From: Chloroflexi bacterium HGW-Chloroflexi-6
Lineage (GTDB): Bacteria; Chloroflexota; Anaerolineae; Anaerolineales; Villigracilaceae
Direction of reading: 5' to 3'
NCBI GenBank assembly: GCA_002840685.1
Contig: PHBU01000011.1
Location: 310,001-374,000, forward strand
Length of the DNA stretch: 64,000 nt
Made by a program: the position numbers and the translations under genes. Shown in pieces: positions 24,866-33,989 of this stretch. The notes beneath the pieces were generated by a model that was given only the letters and a program-made list of their open reading frames with translations, had not been told where the DNA came from and ran no database searches. Position 1 is the stretch's first letter, and each line of letters begins with the position of its first letter.

Positions 24866-25740
24866 CAGACGATAATCAAGAATTAATCGAACGCGCCCGC
24901 GCCGATTTCAGCCGTGTGCGTTTCAAAGCTTTTGTCAACAACATCTGGTCGCTCATCCAGGGGCAGCCCAACCAGCTACTCTCTTACGATGAAATCAAAG
25001 AGAAGCTGCGGGTTGGCGGCCCAATCTATCGCGGCGTACAGACCGTTCTTGTTGAACAAATTGTCGGCAGCCTTAACCGCTACCACCAATTCGACCGCGC
25101 CTTCCTGCCCACCCAAACCGAAACCGCCGAACGCTGGCAAAGTGTCAACCGGGCCTTTTACAGCGATATCAGCCTGCCGCCAGTGGTGCTTTACAAGGTC
25201 GGCCAGGTTTATTTCGTGGTGGACGGGCATCACCGCGTCTCGGTCGCCCGCGAGCAGGGTCAAATTTATATCGAAGCCGAAGTACGCGAATGCGCCACCA
25301 AGGTCAACATCACGCCCGACATCCGCATCGAAGATCTTGAAATCCTGAGTGAAAAAGTGGATTTTATCGAGCGCACTGCCATCGACCAGGTGCGGCCCGA
25401 TGCAAACATCGTGCTCAACATCCCCGATGGTTTTATTCGCATGCTCGAGCATATCGCGGTCCACAAATACTTTATGGGCATCGAACAGAAACGCGATATT
25501 AATGACCAGGAAGCCGTAGCAGACTGGTATGATCATGTTTACTTGCCGATCATCAACGTTGTTCGACAGAGCAACATCCTCGAAGATTTTTCTGGTCACA
25601 CTGAAGGCGACCTTTATCTGTGGGTACTTGACCACCAACATTACCTGAACGAAACCAACGGGCTGGCCCTCATGCCGCCTGAAGAAGCGGCTCGCGATTA
25701 CATCAAAAGCCAGAAAGATGTGGATGAGGACACCCAATGA
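24862..25740 (+). CDS. ParB/sulfiredoxin-fold protein of unknown function
   Basis: The 292-residue protein contains a ParB/Srx-like core at about 60-140: a proline-rich strand (SLPPVVLYKV) followed by VDGHHRVSVAREQG, the phosphate-binding loop of this fold. In ParB the core is a CTPase; other members are nucleases or have no known activity. The rest is helical and not recognised, with no DNA-binding HTH seen. No ParA is beside it, so a plasmid-style partition role is unlikely. It overlaps both neighbours by four bases (ATGA), suggesting strict coexpression with the phosphoesterase and the aldolase. Confidence 0.7.
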   Translation: MTDDNQELIERARADFSRVRFKAFVNNIWSLIQGQPNQLLSYDEIKEKLRVGGPIYRGVQTVLVEQIVGSLNRYHQFDRAFLPTQTETAERWQSVNRAFYSDISLPPVVLYKVGQVYFVVDGHHRVSVAREQGQIYIEAEVRECATKVNITPDIRIEDLEILSEKVDFIERTAIDQVRPDANIVLNIPDGFIRMLEHIAVHKYFMGIEQKRDINDQEAVADWYDHVYLPIINVVRQSNILEDFSGHTEGDLYLWVLDHQHYLNETNGLALMPPEEAARDYIKSQKDVDEDTQ

Positions 25741-26651
25741 CACAACTGCACCCGCTGGCAGGCATCTATGCCGCTGCCCTGACCCCCTTGCGCGATGACC
25801 TGACACTCTCCCCCGAATCAGTCGTCTCGTTACTGAATCATCTCGCGGCCCGTGGCGCGCATGGCGCCCTGCTATTTGGCACCACCGGCGAAGGGCCTTC
25901 TTTTTCTGCGCCTGAACGGCGCGACACACTGCAAGCTGCGCTGGGCGTGCGCCAAACCCACCCCGAATTCCGCCTGTTGGCCGGAACCGGCTCACCCAGT
26001 CTCGACGAAAGCATCACCCTGACTCGCGCCGCCTTCGATTTTGGTTATGATGGCGTGGTTGTCCTGCCGCCTTATTACTTCCGCAAGGTGACAGACGATG
26101 GTTTGTTCCGCTGGTACGACACCCTTATTCGCCAGGCCGTGCCAGAAGGCGGCTATATGCTCGGATACCACATCCCGACCACATCGGGCGTACCGCTCTC
26201 GCTCGATCTGTTGGCGCGCCTGAAGGATGCCCACCCTCAAAAATTTGCGGGGATCAAAGACTCATCCAGCGACCCGGCCCATGCGGTTGCTCTGGGCGGA
26301 CGGTTTGGCAAAGATCTGCTGGTTTTCAGCGGCAACGACGGTTTGATCCTGCATGCCCTCGAACACCACGCCGCCGGAGCGATCACAGCCCTGGCCAATA
26401 TCTATGCAGACCTGCTGCGCCAGGTCTGGAACATTTACCGCCAGGACGGTGACGCGATCGAGGCCCAGGTGGCGCTGGATAAACGTCGCAAAGTTCTCGA
26501 TCGTTACAGCCCCTTCCCGCCCATCCTGAAAGGGTTGGCAACCCGCATGTTTGGCTTTCCGCGCTGGCCGGTCAAGCCGCCTCTGCTCGATTCTTCAGAC
26601 GAGACTCTCGAGCAGGCCTGGCAGGAACTTGCGACCCTGGACAATCCATGA
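25737..26651 (+). CDS. DapA-family aldolase/synthase
   Basis: The 304-residue TIM barrel has the GTTGEGPSF motif near residue 43 and the Schiff-base lysine in AGIKDSSSD near 172. The YNxP segment of true dihydrodipicolinate synthase is changed to GYHIP. The family includes DapA, N-acetylneuraminate lyase, KDG aldolase and hydroxyproline-pathway enzymes. The neighbours are not lysine genes, so a sugar-acid aldolase is as likely as DapA. Confidence 0.82.
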   Translation: MTQLHPLAGIYAAALTPLRDDLTLSPESVVSLLNHLAARGAHGALLFGTTGEGPSFSAPERRDTLQAALGVRQTHPEFRLLAGTGSPSLDESITLTRAAFDFGYDGVVVLPPYYFRKVTDDGLFRWYDTLIRQAVPEGGYMLGYHIPTTSGVPLSLDLLARLKDAHPQKFAGIKDSSSDPAHAVALGGRFGKDLLVFSGNDGLILHALEHHAAGAITALANIYADLLRQVWNIYRQDGDAIEAQVALDKRRKVLDRYSPFPPILKGLATRMFGFPRWPVKPPLLDSSDETLEQAWQELATLDNP

Positions 26652-27460
26652 GTGACTGGCGTTTGATCCTGGATGCGCCCGCCCCGGGGGCCTGGAATAT
26701 GGCCGTGGACGAGGCCATTCTCGAACACGCCGGACGCGGCGATTCACGCCCCACCCTGCGCCTGTATGCCTGGCAACCGGCCTGCCTCTCGCTGGGATAT
26801 GCCCAACCCTACACCGACGTGGACGAATCTCGATTGGCTGCCCACGGCTGGGATGTGGTCCGCCGCCCAACCGGCGGCCGGGCTATTTTGCACACCGACG
26901 AATTGACCTATTCTGTCACAACAGCCCCCAACGAACCGATCATGGAAGGGACTGTTCTGGAAAGTTATAACCGTATCGCCGGAGCCTTGTTGGCTGCCTG
27001 CCACAGCCTCGACCTGCCGGTCAGCATGGAACAGCATGCGCCGCCGGCCGAGGCGACCAAAGGCGCAGTCTGTTTTGAAGTGCCATCCGCCTATGAAATC
27101 GTGTTGGACGGCAAAAAACTGATCGGCTCGGCCCAGGCCCGCAAACGCGAGGGGATTTTGCAGCACGGTTCGCTGCCCCTGCACGGCGATTTGACCCGTA
27201 TCGTGCAGGCGCTGGCCTTTGAAGATGAGGTGACGCGGGGAAATACCGCCGTCCGCCTTTTGAAACGCGCCACCACAGCCGAGAACCACCTACAGCGTGT
27301 TATCGCCTGGGAAACGGCCGCCCAGGCGCTCGTGGGAGCGTTCCAACAAACGTTGGGATTAATTTTTGAGCGTGGAGAACTTTCGGGGGCAGAAAAAGCG
27401 CGCGCAGAAGAACTTGTCCAAAAGAAATACAATCATCCTGCTTGGAATAAACGGGTATAA
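26648..27460 (+). CDS. lipM: LipM-type octanoyl/lipoyl transferase
   Basis: The 270-residue protein belongs to the biotin/lipoate ligase fold. RRPTGGRAILH near residue 75 binds the acyl donor, and the conserved cysteine lies in GAVCFEVPS near 140, followed by GKKLIGSAQARKREGILQHGS. That Cys and the closing segment point to LipM (octanoyl-ACP to carrier protein) rather than to LplA. It would lipoylate GcvH or 2-oxoacid dehydrogenase E2 subunits. The start overlaps the stop of the DapA-family gene, and a terminator follows. Confidence 0.82.
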   Translation: MSDWRLILDAPAPGAWNMAVDEAILEHAGRGDSRPTLRLYAWQPACLSLGYAQPYTDVDESRLAAHGWDVVRRPTGGRAILHTDELTYSVTTAPNEPIMEGTVLESYNRIAGALLAACHSLDLPVSMEQHAPPAEATKGAVCFEVPSAYEIVLDGKKLIGSAQARKREGILQHGSLPLHGDLTRIVQALAFEDEVTRGNTAVRLLKRATTAENHLQRVIAWETAAQALVGAFQQTLGLIFERGELSGAEKARAEELVQKKYNHPAWNKRV

Positions 27461-27465
27461 ATTGC

Positions 27466-27497
27466 AAAAAGGGCTGCCCCGGCGGGCAGCCCTTTTT
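27466..27497. terminator. Bidirectional intrinsic terminator
   Basis: AAAAAGGGCTGCCC and its complement form a 14-base stem with a 4-base loop and T5 tails in both directions. It lies between the convergent lipM and HAMP-receptor genes. Confidence 0.88.
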
Positions 27498-27506
27498 GAT
27501 TCTAAT

Positions 27507-28376
27507 CTAGTGAATTTTCGCGCGGATTTCTGCGGCTTCTTGCTGCAACTGAGTGGTGCGCTGTTCCACCGCAGTAGCCATCTGGAGAAATTCTTGCGCC
27601 ATCTGGCCAATCTCATCACCGCGTTTGGCCAGCCCTGCCAGATCTGCAGGTTTAAATTGGCGGTTTTTCAGATCCTGGACAGCCCGGGCCAGTTGCTCCA
27701 GAGGCAGGTTAATTTGAACATAGACGATCAGGGCCACAACCAAAGCCAGGAAAAGGAAAGCAGGGATCGACAACAACGCGGCAGCAAAAGCAAACCAACT
27801 GAACGTCTGAGCTTGAGAGCTCAAGTTATCAAGCTCGTCGACCCCAGCCGTGCGAACAACGCCTATCTCAGCATACATTTTGGTAAAAAGTGCGTTGGTT
27901 TCCAGGCTCAAGTCGGCAACTTCACTCCAATCCTGATCTTCGTAATAGAGCTCATCTTGTTCATCAACCGCGGCAATAATTTGGGCAGCCAGATCAGAAA
28001 GGGTCGCTTTCTGAATGGCCAGTGATTCAAAAGGAGCGGGGTCACCAGCAGATGGCTGTTCCTGTAAAGCGATCAGGGTTTCATCGATGCGGCGATCAAG
28101 CGCCGACAATCGCATTTCCGCCAGGGAAGATGCACTGATGGCATAATTTTGTAACCCCATGTGATAATGTTTAAGCATGGCTTCGAGCTGATAGACGCGC
28201 CGGTTTTCTTCAAACACAATCTGCGACTGATCATTGAGTGAAACAAGCTGCAGGATATTAAAGAGGAAGATACTTAATGCCAGCACACAGAACACAAACA
28301 GAGCGCTGAAAGCCAGCATGAGACGCGCTTGCAAATTCTTGCTCTTCATCATTGGGAGGGAGGGTTTGTTTTCCAT
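27507..28376 (-). CDS. HAMP receptor without output domain (1)
   Basis: The 289-residue protein has a helix at about 17-40, a helical extracytoplasmic domain (about 41-188), a second helix (about 190-218), a HAMP domain (about 218-270) and a short coiled coil. It ends there: no methyl-accepting, kinase, phosphatase or cyclase part follows. The layout is the sensor half of a chemoreceptor-like protein. It lies six bases after a similar gene and downstream of a HAMP cyclase, so it may act by mixing with the cyclase or with its partner. Ligand unknown. Confidence 0.72.
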   Translation of the reverse strand: MENKPSLPMMKSKNLQARLMLAFSALFVFCVLALSIFLFNILQLVSLNDQSQIVFEENRRVYQLEAMLKHYHMGLQNYAISASSLAEMRLSALDRRIDETLIALQEQPSAGDPAPFESLAIQKATLSDLAAQIIAAVDEQDELYYEDQDWSEVADLSLETNALFTKMYAEIGVVRTAGVDELDNLSSQAQTFSWFAFAAALLSIPAFLFLALVVALIVYVQINLPLEQLARAVQDLKNRQFKPADLAGLAKRGDEIGQMAQEFLQMATAVEQRTTQLQQEAAEIRAKIH

Positions 28377-28382
28377 TGTGTC

Positions 28383-29294
28383 CTACTCCGTTTTTTTGCC
28401 AGGTTGGTAGATCTTCAGACGCCGCCGCCGTGATTCGTAAAGAGTCTGACGCAGATCTTCGATTTCCTGTTTTGCCTTCTGGTTGCGGGTTTGCTCAGCG
28501 AGGGCCAGCTCTTCGAGCGCTTTGGCCAGGTTTCCGGCTGCCCCGCCTGCCAGCGCCTCACCCGGACGATATACATCCCCGCCAATCGTGGTGATCTTGT
28601 TTCGCAAATGGCGTAACGGACGAACCGCAACGGCAATCGCCTGGTAGCCTGCCAGAGCCAATAGCAGGGTAACCCCCAGGGCAATCGCAATCACCAAAAT
28701 GCTGGCATTGGATTCATATGGAAACTCAGCCAGGGCAAACTGGCGGTCTTGTTCGACATCAATGATCATTTTGCGCAGAGCAGCGTTCAGAAATTCATTA
28801 TCTTCTTCCAATTCCTGGGTCAGTTCAAGCAGGTATTCATCGTCCGCTTCATTATTGGCTTCATCAAAAGAATTCAAGAAATTGTCAAACATCTCGGCGT
28901 GATTAACACGAGCCTGATTAAAGGCCTCGATATCTTCTGTCAAATCGCTGTAATAACCATCATCGCCATAAAAGCTTCCGTCTTCTTCGAACCAGTCCAT
29001 GGTTTCGGAAATACTCTGGTCGGCCTGTTTGGCTCTTTCCAAAGCATCGGTAGCCCCCAGCCCGTATGCTTTGATCAAAATTTCTTGGGTTTCCTGCACC
29101 TGCATTTCAGCCAGGTCAAGGGCAACAAAAGCTTCCAACTCACTCAAAACATAGGTGCGTTCGACGGCCGCATCAAAGGCGTCAGAACTCTGGTTAAAAG
29201 CCGCAAATAAAACAACCAGCGCCATCAAGGCAATCACCCAACCCAGCCAACCCAGAGAGAAAAAAGCTCGAATGTAAGTATTAATCGTTTTCAT
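28383..29294 (-). CDS. HAMP receptor without output domain (2)
   Basis: The 303-residue protein has helices at about 13-33 and 199-220 that flank a strongly acidic, helical sensor domain (clusters such as EEDGSFYGDDGYY near 102). A HAMP-like segment and a coiled coil rich in Glu, Arg and Lys end the protein. No output domain follows. It is 18 bases after the cyclase gene and six bases before the next receptor. The acidic sensor could bind cations, but that is only a guess. Confidence 0.7.
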   Translation of the reverse strand: MKTINTYIRAFFSLGWLGWVIALMALVVLFAAFNQSSDAFDAAVERTYVLSELEAFVALDLAEMQVQETQEILIKAYGLGATDALERAKQADQSISETMDWFEEDGSFYGDDGYYSDLTEDIEAFNQARVNHAEMFDNFLNSFDEANNEADDEYLLELTQELEEDNEFLNAALRKMIIDVEQDRQFALAEFPYESNASILVIAIALGVTLLLALAGYQAIAVAVRPLRHLRNKITTIGGDVYRPGEALAGGAAGNLAKALEELALAEQTRNQKAKQEIEDLRQTLYESRRRRLKIYQPGKKTE

Positions 29295-29312
29295 CGTCTC
29301 TCCTTCTGCGCC

Positions 29313-30974
29313 TTATTTGGCATCCATGATAATTGCGCCATCCCAAGCCGGTGGCAGGGGACGATCGAGCCATTCAGCACACAGCTCCAGGTACAGCTTG
29401 GCAGTTTTGTCGGCGGGGTTGCGTTCCAAAACCTGGTTGAACAATTTTCCAGCTTCGGGGAGTTTGCCTTGCTGGTACAACCCGATGGCATGTTCAAAAT
29501 CAGAGAGGGTGGCATCACGCAAAGCGATCACATCAGGAGATAGCCCCTCATAGATTTCGTACAGTCCGAGGGCGTGAATGCGGCCTTTGACAACCGCCTT
29601 ACCCAGAGTGCGCATCTTGAAAGTGACCGGCTGCGGCAACTGCTGGAGTGTGTCTTCGCTGATGATCATGGACGTGCCGTAGAATTTATTGAGACCCTCC
29701 AGGCGCGCCGTCAGGTTGACATTGTCTGAGAAAGCATCGCCCTGCATGCGCAGGTCTTCGCCAACCATCCCCACCATCATCGGGCCGGTATGGATGCCGA
29801 TACCCACCGAAACGGCGGGTAATCCGCGTGACTTGAGCGTTTCATTGAAGGCATTTACCGCGAACGCTTTTTCAATCCCCGCCTGGACAGCGTCCGCTAC
29901 TCCGTAGGGGAAGATCGCCATCATGCCATCCCCCAGGAATTTGACGATAAACCCCTCATGCTGTTGAACAATCGGACTGACCATTTGCAAATACTCATTG
30001 ATGAAATCGAAATTTTCCTGGGCAGTCATCTTCTCGGAAAGGGTCGTAAAACCACGAATGTCCGAAAACATGACTGCCATTTCAGCGCTGACATGGTCAC
30101 CCAGTTGAACCTTGGTAATGTTATCTTTTTCGAGAAATTCCAAGTATTGGGATGGAATAAAGCGCTGGGCAGCCTGGAGAAACTGCTCCTTCATACGATT
30201 GGATTCAGTGATGGAATTCGCCATTGCATCCACCGCCCGGCTCAGTTCGCCCATTTCATCAGGCCGGCGGGAATCTTCTGCCAGCAATTCTGGTTGATAG
30301 GTTTTGTTCTCGAAAGCCACAACGGCACAAGTCAGGCTGTCGAGCGGCTTGGAGATGTTCATCATCTCATAGACTGCCCAAATAATCAGACCGGCCAGCA
30401 CCAGAACAGCGATTTGTCCAACCACGATACCGAACCGGATACCATCCTGAATGGATTCAATCTCATCGCGCATAATTTGCAGGTCGCGAACATAGTAGGC
30501 CTGGGTCCGGGCATCCAGATCAGCAATCAGTGGGTCGATCTGTTCCAGATTTGTGGCCGCAAGCTCTTCCCAATCAGGGTTATCGTCAATCAGATCTTCA
30601 AAAAAAACATCCGCTTGTTCATCCAATAATGTCAATTGTTGCTGAATATCGTCAACCGCCTCCCCCTGTAAGGATTTGGCATATAGGAAATCGCTGAACT
30701 GTTCGGAATAACGCCAGTAATCGCCATAATCTTGCGGGCTATATTGGCCGACAATGAAGGCGTTCTTGATGGCAGTCTGCATTCTGAGCAAATCAGCCCG
30801 AGAATCTGAATTCTGCTGTAATATGGTAGCGTAACGCTCGACCAGCGCCAGTTGCTGCTGGAAAGCAGCTGCATTGACGATCCCGATCAGGGCTGTAATT
30901 GCGGCTATAAAAACCAACGCCCCAACCACCAGTGATAACCTGCTTTGTATGGATTGTGATAGTGCTTTTTTCAT
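29313..30974 (-). CDS. HAMP-linked adenylate/guanylate cyclase with C-terminal TPR
   Basis: The 553-residue protein has helices at about 13-35 and 185-207 around a sensor domain, a HAMP (about 208-262) and a class III cyclase domain (about 300-470). It ends in a TPR-like pair (LYQQGKLPEAGKLFNQVL). The cyclase keeps the metal aspartates (FSDIRGF and LGDGMMAIF), a lysine in VKFLGDG and the Asn/Arg pair (DNVNLTARLE). A GGAGG sits 12 bases before the start. It is the first gene of a three-gene operon with two output-less HAMP receptors. Confidence 0.92.
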   Translation of the reverse strand: MKKALSQSIQSRLSLVVGALVFIAAITALIGIVNAAAFQQQLALVERYATILQQNSDSRADLLRMQTAIKNAFIVGQYSPQDYGDYWRYSEQFSDFLYAKSLQGEAVDDIQQQLTLLDEQADVFFEDLIDDNPDWEELAATNLEQIDPLIADLDARTQAYYVRDLQIMRDEIESIQDGIRFGIVVGQIAVLVLAGLIIWAVYEMMNISKPLDSLTCAVVAFENKTYQPELLAEDSRRPDEMGELSRAVDAMANSITESNRMKEQFLQAAQRFIPSQYLEFLEKDNITKVQLGDHVSAEMAVMFSDIRGFTTLSEKMTAQENFDFINEYLQMVSPIVQQHEGFIVKFLGDGMMAIFPYGVADAVQAGIEKAFAVNAFNETLKSRGLPAVSVGIGIHTGPMMVGMVGEDLRMQGDAFSDNVNLTARLEGLNKFYGTSMIISEDTLQQLPQPVTFKMRTLGKAVVKGRIHALGLYEIYEGLSPDVIALRDATLSDFEHAIGLYQQGKLPEAGKLFNQVLERNPADKTAKLYLELCAEWLDRPLPPAWDGAIIMDAK

Positions 30975-31066
30975 AGTTTCGCAACTCCTCCTAATAGCGA
31001 AATAGCAACCAATCCATATAATAGTAGCATAATCAACCGGAAAACAGCATTGTAATTGGATGAGTT

Positions 31067-31095
31067 TTGTACAATATTTTGAAAAATGGTAAAAT
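31067..31095 (+). promoter_or_regulatory. Promoter upstream of the MinD-like gene
   Basis: TTGTAC (31067-31072) and TAAAAT (31090-31095) are spaced by 17 bases. An untranslated leader of about 65 bases follows before the ATG at 31168, which has its own AGGAGAGG. Confidence 0.55.
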
Positions 31096-31167
31096 TCATT
31101 TGTCCAAGCAATATTTCCAATCTTTCAAATCGAACTTGTGACATGTGTTGTAAATAGGAGAGGTCTA

Positions 31168-31923
31168 ATGTCCAAAATCATTTCTGTTCACTCATTTCGC
31201 GGCGGCACAGGCAAGTCAAACACAAGCGCCAACATAAGTTACCTGAGCGCCAAACGCGGTCTGCGTGTTGGCGTCGTGGATACCGACATTCAATCGCCCG
31301 GTATCCACGTTCTATTTGGCATGGATGATCAGGATATGGGCCGCTCACTGAACGATTATTTGTGGGGAAAATGCGATATTGAAGAAGCCGCCCACGATGT
31401 AACTGCGTCGCTCGGGTCTGATATGCAGGGTAAGTTGTTCTTAATCCCATCGAGCATCAAAGCTGGCGAAATCGCACGCGTCCTGCGGGAAGGTTATGAT
31501 GTTGGACTGCTCAACGATGGTTTTCATTCCCTGATCCAAAAGCTTAAACTCGACTTGTTGGTGATCGACACCCATCCTGGCCTGAACGAAGAAACCTTGC
31601 TCTCGATCGCCATTTCAGATGTGCTTCTGCTCATCCTGCGCCCTGACTCGCAAGACTACCAGGGTACCAGTGTCACCGTTGAAGTGGCTCGAAAACTGGA
31701 TGTTCCCAAAATGTATTTGATGGTCAACAAAGTACCAGAAATGTTCAACGTTCAAGATGTACGCGCGCGGGTTGAAAAAACCTACAATTGCGAAGTGGCC
31801 GCGGTCATCCCGCACTCAGACGAACTGATGAGTCTGGCCAGTTCTGGCGTATTTTCGATGAGATTTCCTGAGCATCCTGTTGCCCAAATCTACCGCGGCC
31901 TGGTTGACCGTATTTTGTCATAA
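31168..31923 (+). CDS. MinD/ParA-family ATPase
   Basis: The 251-residue protein has the deviant Walker A motif GGTGKSN near residue 11, then DTDIQSPG near 41 and VIDTHPGLNEE near 134 (switch regions). It lacks an obvious amphipathic C-terminal helix, so membrane binding like MinD is uncertain. No MinC, MinE or ParB is beside it; its neighbours are a carrier, a cysteine-cluster protein and a HAMP receptor. A role in placing receptors or other polar complexes, as for ParC-type ATPases, would fit but is inferred. The ATG at 31168 is preceded by AGGAGAGG. Confidence 0.85.
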   Translation: MSKIISVHSFRGGTGKSNTSANISYLSAKRGLRVGVVDTDIQSPGIHVLFGMDDQDMGRSLNDYLWGKCDIEEAAHDVTASLGSDMQGKLFLIPSSIKAGEIARVLREGYDVGLLNDGFHSLIQKLKLDLLVIDTHPGLNEETLLSIAISDVLLLILRPDSQDYQGTSVTVEVARKLDVPKMYLMVNKVPEMFNVQDVRARVEKTYNCEVAAVIPHSDELMSLASSGVFSMRFPEHPVAQIYRGLVDRILS

Positions 31924-31949
31924 TACAGGCAAACACTATCCCCGCAGCC

Positions 31950-31995
31950 AAAAAGCCGCCCGTTCGATATCCTACAAGAGACGGGGGGCTTTTTT
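31950..31995 (+). terminator. Likely intrinsic terminator after the MinD-like gene
   Basis: AAAAAGCCGCCCGT pairs with ACGGGGGGCTTTTTT with one mismatch around a 17-base loop. It ends in a T run. The carrier gene begins 35 bases later and needs its own promoter or read-through. Confidence 0.65.
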
Positions 31996-32029
31996 ATAAG
32001 AACGGCAAACTCCATTTACAGGAAATCTC

Positions 32030-33379
32030 ATGTCCCTAAGAACCCCATTTCTGAACATCAAGCCAGAAGAAAAAATACAGGTTTTCTCGTTAATGGCGAT
32101 CCTTGCATTATCAACCTTAGTGCTCGAACTGTCAGACGTGATTGCCACCGGCGGTTTTGTCAGCAAAGTTGGGCCTGACAACATCGTCTTTTTATGGATT
32201 GCAGACATGGTGATCGCCATTATCACAGCAGGGATCTATGCCCTGGCCGTTGACCGGATGGACAGGGTCAAACTGCTCAAGTGGCTCTCCCTGGGTTTTG
32301 CTGTTGTCTTCCTGATCATGCGCTTACTCTTTCTTTTTAATTTCCCCGAGTGGGCGGCCTACCCATTGTTGTATATCCTGACCGATCAGTTTTATGCCAT
32401 CTTTCCGCTGGCCTTCTGGGCAATGGTCAATGATTTTTACACATCAGCAGAAGCCAAACGTTTGTATCCCATCATTATCATGGGTTCCGCCCTGGGGAGT
32501 ATTGCCGGCAACGGCCTGGCCGCGCTGGCCGGCTGGATATTACTGCAAACCGGCGGGGACGCGCCTTCCCTGCTCATCATCGGCACGATCTTCCTGCTGG
32601 TAGCCCTGGTGGTACTACAATTTGCCCTGCCCAAGCGCACCGTCAATGCCCGCCAGGCGCACAGCGACAGCGTGGATGTCAGCCAAACCATCAAAGTAGG
32701 CTGGGATTACATCAAAAACGTACCGATCTTCACCTTTCTGGCTCTCTCCATGGTGCTTTCAGGGCTTGCATTCACAATTATCGAATATCATTTCATTTTC
32801 TCGGTAGATCGGGAAGTTTCCCAGAACCCGCTCCAATTTCAGGCCTTTTATGGCACATTTAAGATCATCTTGATTGTTAGCATTTTGACTGCCCAGGCTT
32901 TCTTCTCAGGACGTTTTCTCGAAAAAGTGGGCTTAAAAAATTCGTTCATCTTGCAGCCAATCGCGCTGGTGATCGGTGGATTACTGGCAGCCATTGTTCC
33001 AACCGTTTTGGGCGCAGCCGGGGCAAAATACCTGATACGGCTGGTGCAACAAGCCTGGGATGAACCGGCGCGCAAGTCGCTCCAAAACCTGATTCCTGAC
33101 GAACGACGCGGACGTGTAGCTGTCATGATCGATCGCTACTTTTATGATGTTTCCACCATTGTTGGCTCACTTGTGCTGGGCCTGTTGCTCTTCCTGCGAA
33201 ACCTGTCGGTAATCTCGCAGGGACAGATCATCAACGTTTATCTCGGTCTGGCGATCGCCTCCGCCCTGGTGGCAGTTGCATCTGGCTTCCGCTTACGCGC
33301 AAAATATGAACAAAGTCTGCTAGATTGGCGGCTTTCACGTTCACGGCGAAAAAGTGCGCTGGATGGCATTGAGTTTTAA
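32030..33379 (+). CDS. MFS-type carrier resembling nucleotide (Npt/Tlc) transporters
   Basis: The 449-residue protein has about 12 hydrophobic helices. The first is preceded by an EEKIQVFSL segment and the second half carries QQAWDEPARKSLQNLIPDERRGR, which recalls the ATP/ADP translocase-like branch of the MFS. True Npt proteins exchange ATP for ADP in intracellular bacteria; free-living relatives have unknown substrates. It is the second gene of the plus-strand run and overlaps the next reading frame only if the longer start of that gene is used. Confidence 0.7.
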   Translation: MSLRTPFLNIKPEEKIQVFSLMAILALSTLVLELSDVIATGGFVSKVGPDNIVFLWIADMVIAIITAGIYALAVDRMDRVKLLKWLSLGFAVVFLIMRLLFLFNFPEWAAYPLLYILTDQFYAIFPLAFWAMVNDFYTSAEAKRLYPIIIMGSALGSIAGNGLAALAGWILLQTGGDAPSLLIIGTIFLLVALVVLQFALPKRTVNARQAHSDSVDVSQTIKVGWDYIKNVPIFTFLALSMVLSGLAFTIIEYHFIFSVDREVSQNPLQFQAFYGTFKIILIVSILTAQAFFSGRFLEKVGLKNSFILQPIALVIGGLLAAIVPTVLGAAGAKYLIRLVQQAWDEPARKSLQNLIPDERRGRVAVMIDRYFYDVSTIVGSLVLGLLLFLRNLSVISQGQIINVYLGLAIASALVAVASGFRLRAKYEQSLLDWRLSRSRRKSALDGIEF

Positions 33380-33395
33380 TCAGAAGGGGAAACTT

Positions 33396-33989
33396 GTGAA
33401 AAATGAAGATCTGCTCATCAAACTAAAAGCAGAATGGTTTGAGCGTTTTGACGATATCTTGGCCAATAAAACAACCGCACTCAGTAACCTGAAATGCCTG
33501 GAGTTGTGCGAAGCGCGTTGCTGCCCCAGGGTAGGCATGCGGCCAATGGCGCCCGAAAAAATAGCCAGCCCGGTGGTGGTGCTGCTGCCTTTCGAAATGG
33601 AATACATCATGGCGAAAACCGGGGTGGGGCGGGAGGTTTTCCGCCTTTGGCCGATAGACCTGACCCCCAGCCTGCGCCTGGAAATTGGAACCCTAGATCT
33701 GGGCAAACCGTGCCCTTTCCTGCAAGACGACCGCTTATGCGGCATCCACGCTCACAATCCGCTCGACTGCCGTACTTTCCCAATGTTACCCAGCCTGAAC
33801 CCGGCAGGAAGCATGGAATGGACCCTGGGCGAAAATTGCCCTTCGATAGCCTTCCTCAGCCCCGCGTTCTCTGATCAGATGAAGCATACCTGGCAAGGTC
33901 TCGAGCCGCATATCCCGCGCGCCTGGTGGGATTTATATGCCTTTGCCGACCACTGGACAGGTTACCCGGAGCCAAGCCATGCCGATTGA
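33396..33989 (+). CDS. YkgJ-family cysteine-cluster protein
   Basis: The 197-residue protein carries a Cys-rich core: CLELCEARCCPR near residue 31, CPFLQDDRLCGIH near 105 and DCRTFP near 126, with a further CPS near 150. The YkgJ family is thought to bind zinc or an iron-sulfur cluster; its function is not established. I start it at the GTG at 33396, which follows a good AAGGGGAA, instead of an in-frame ATG inside the carrier gene. It overlaps the acetyltransferase gene by 11 bases. Confidence 0.78.
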   Translation: MKNEDLLIKLKAEWFERFDDILANKTTALSNLKCLELCEARCCPRVGMRPMAPEKIASPVVVLLPFEMEYIMAKTGVGREVFRLWPIDLTPSLRLEIGTLDLGKPCPFLQDDRLCGIHAHNPLDCRTFPMLPSLNPAGSMEWTLGENCPSIAFLSPAFSDQMKHTWQGLEPHIPRAWWDLYAFADHWTGYPEPSHAD

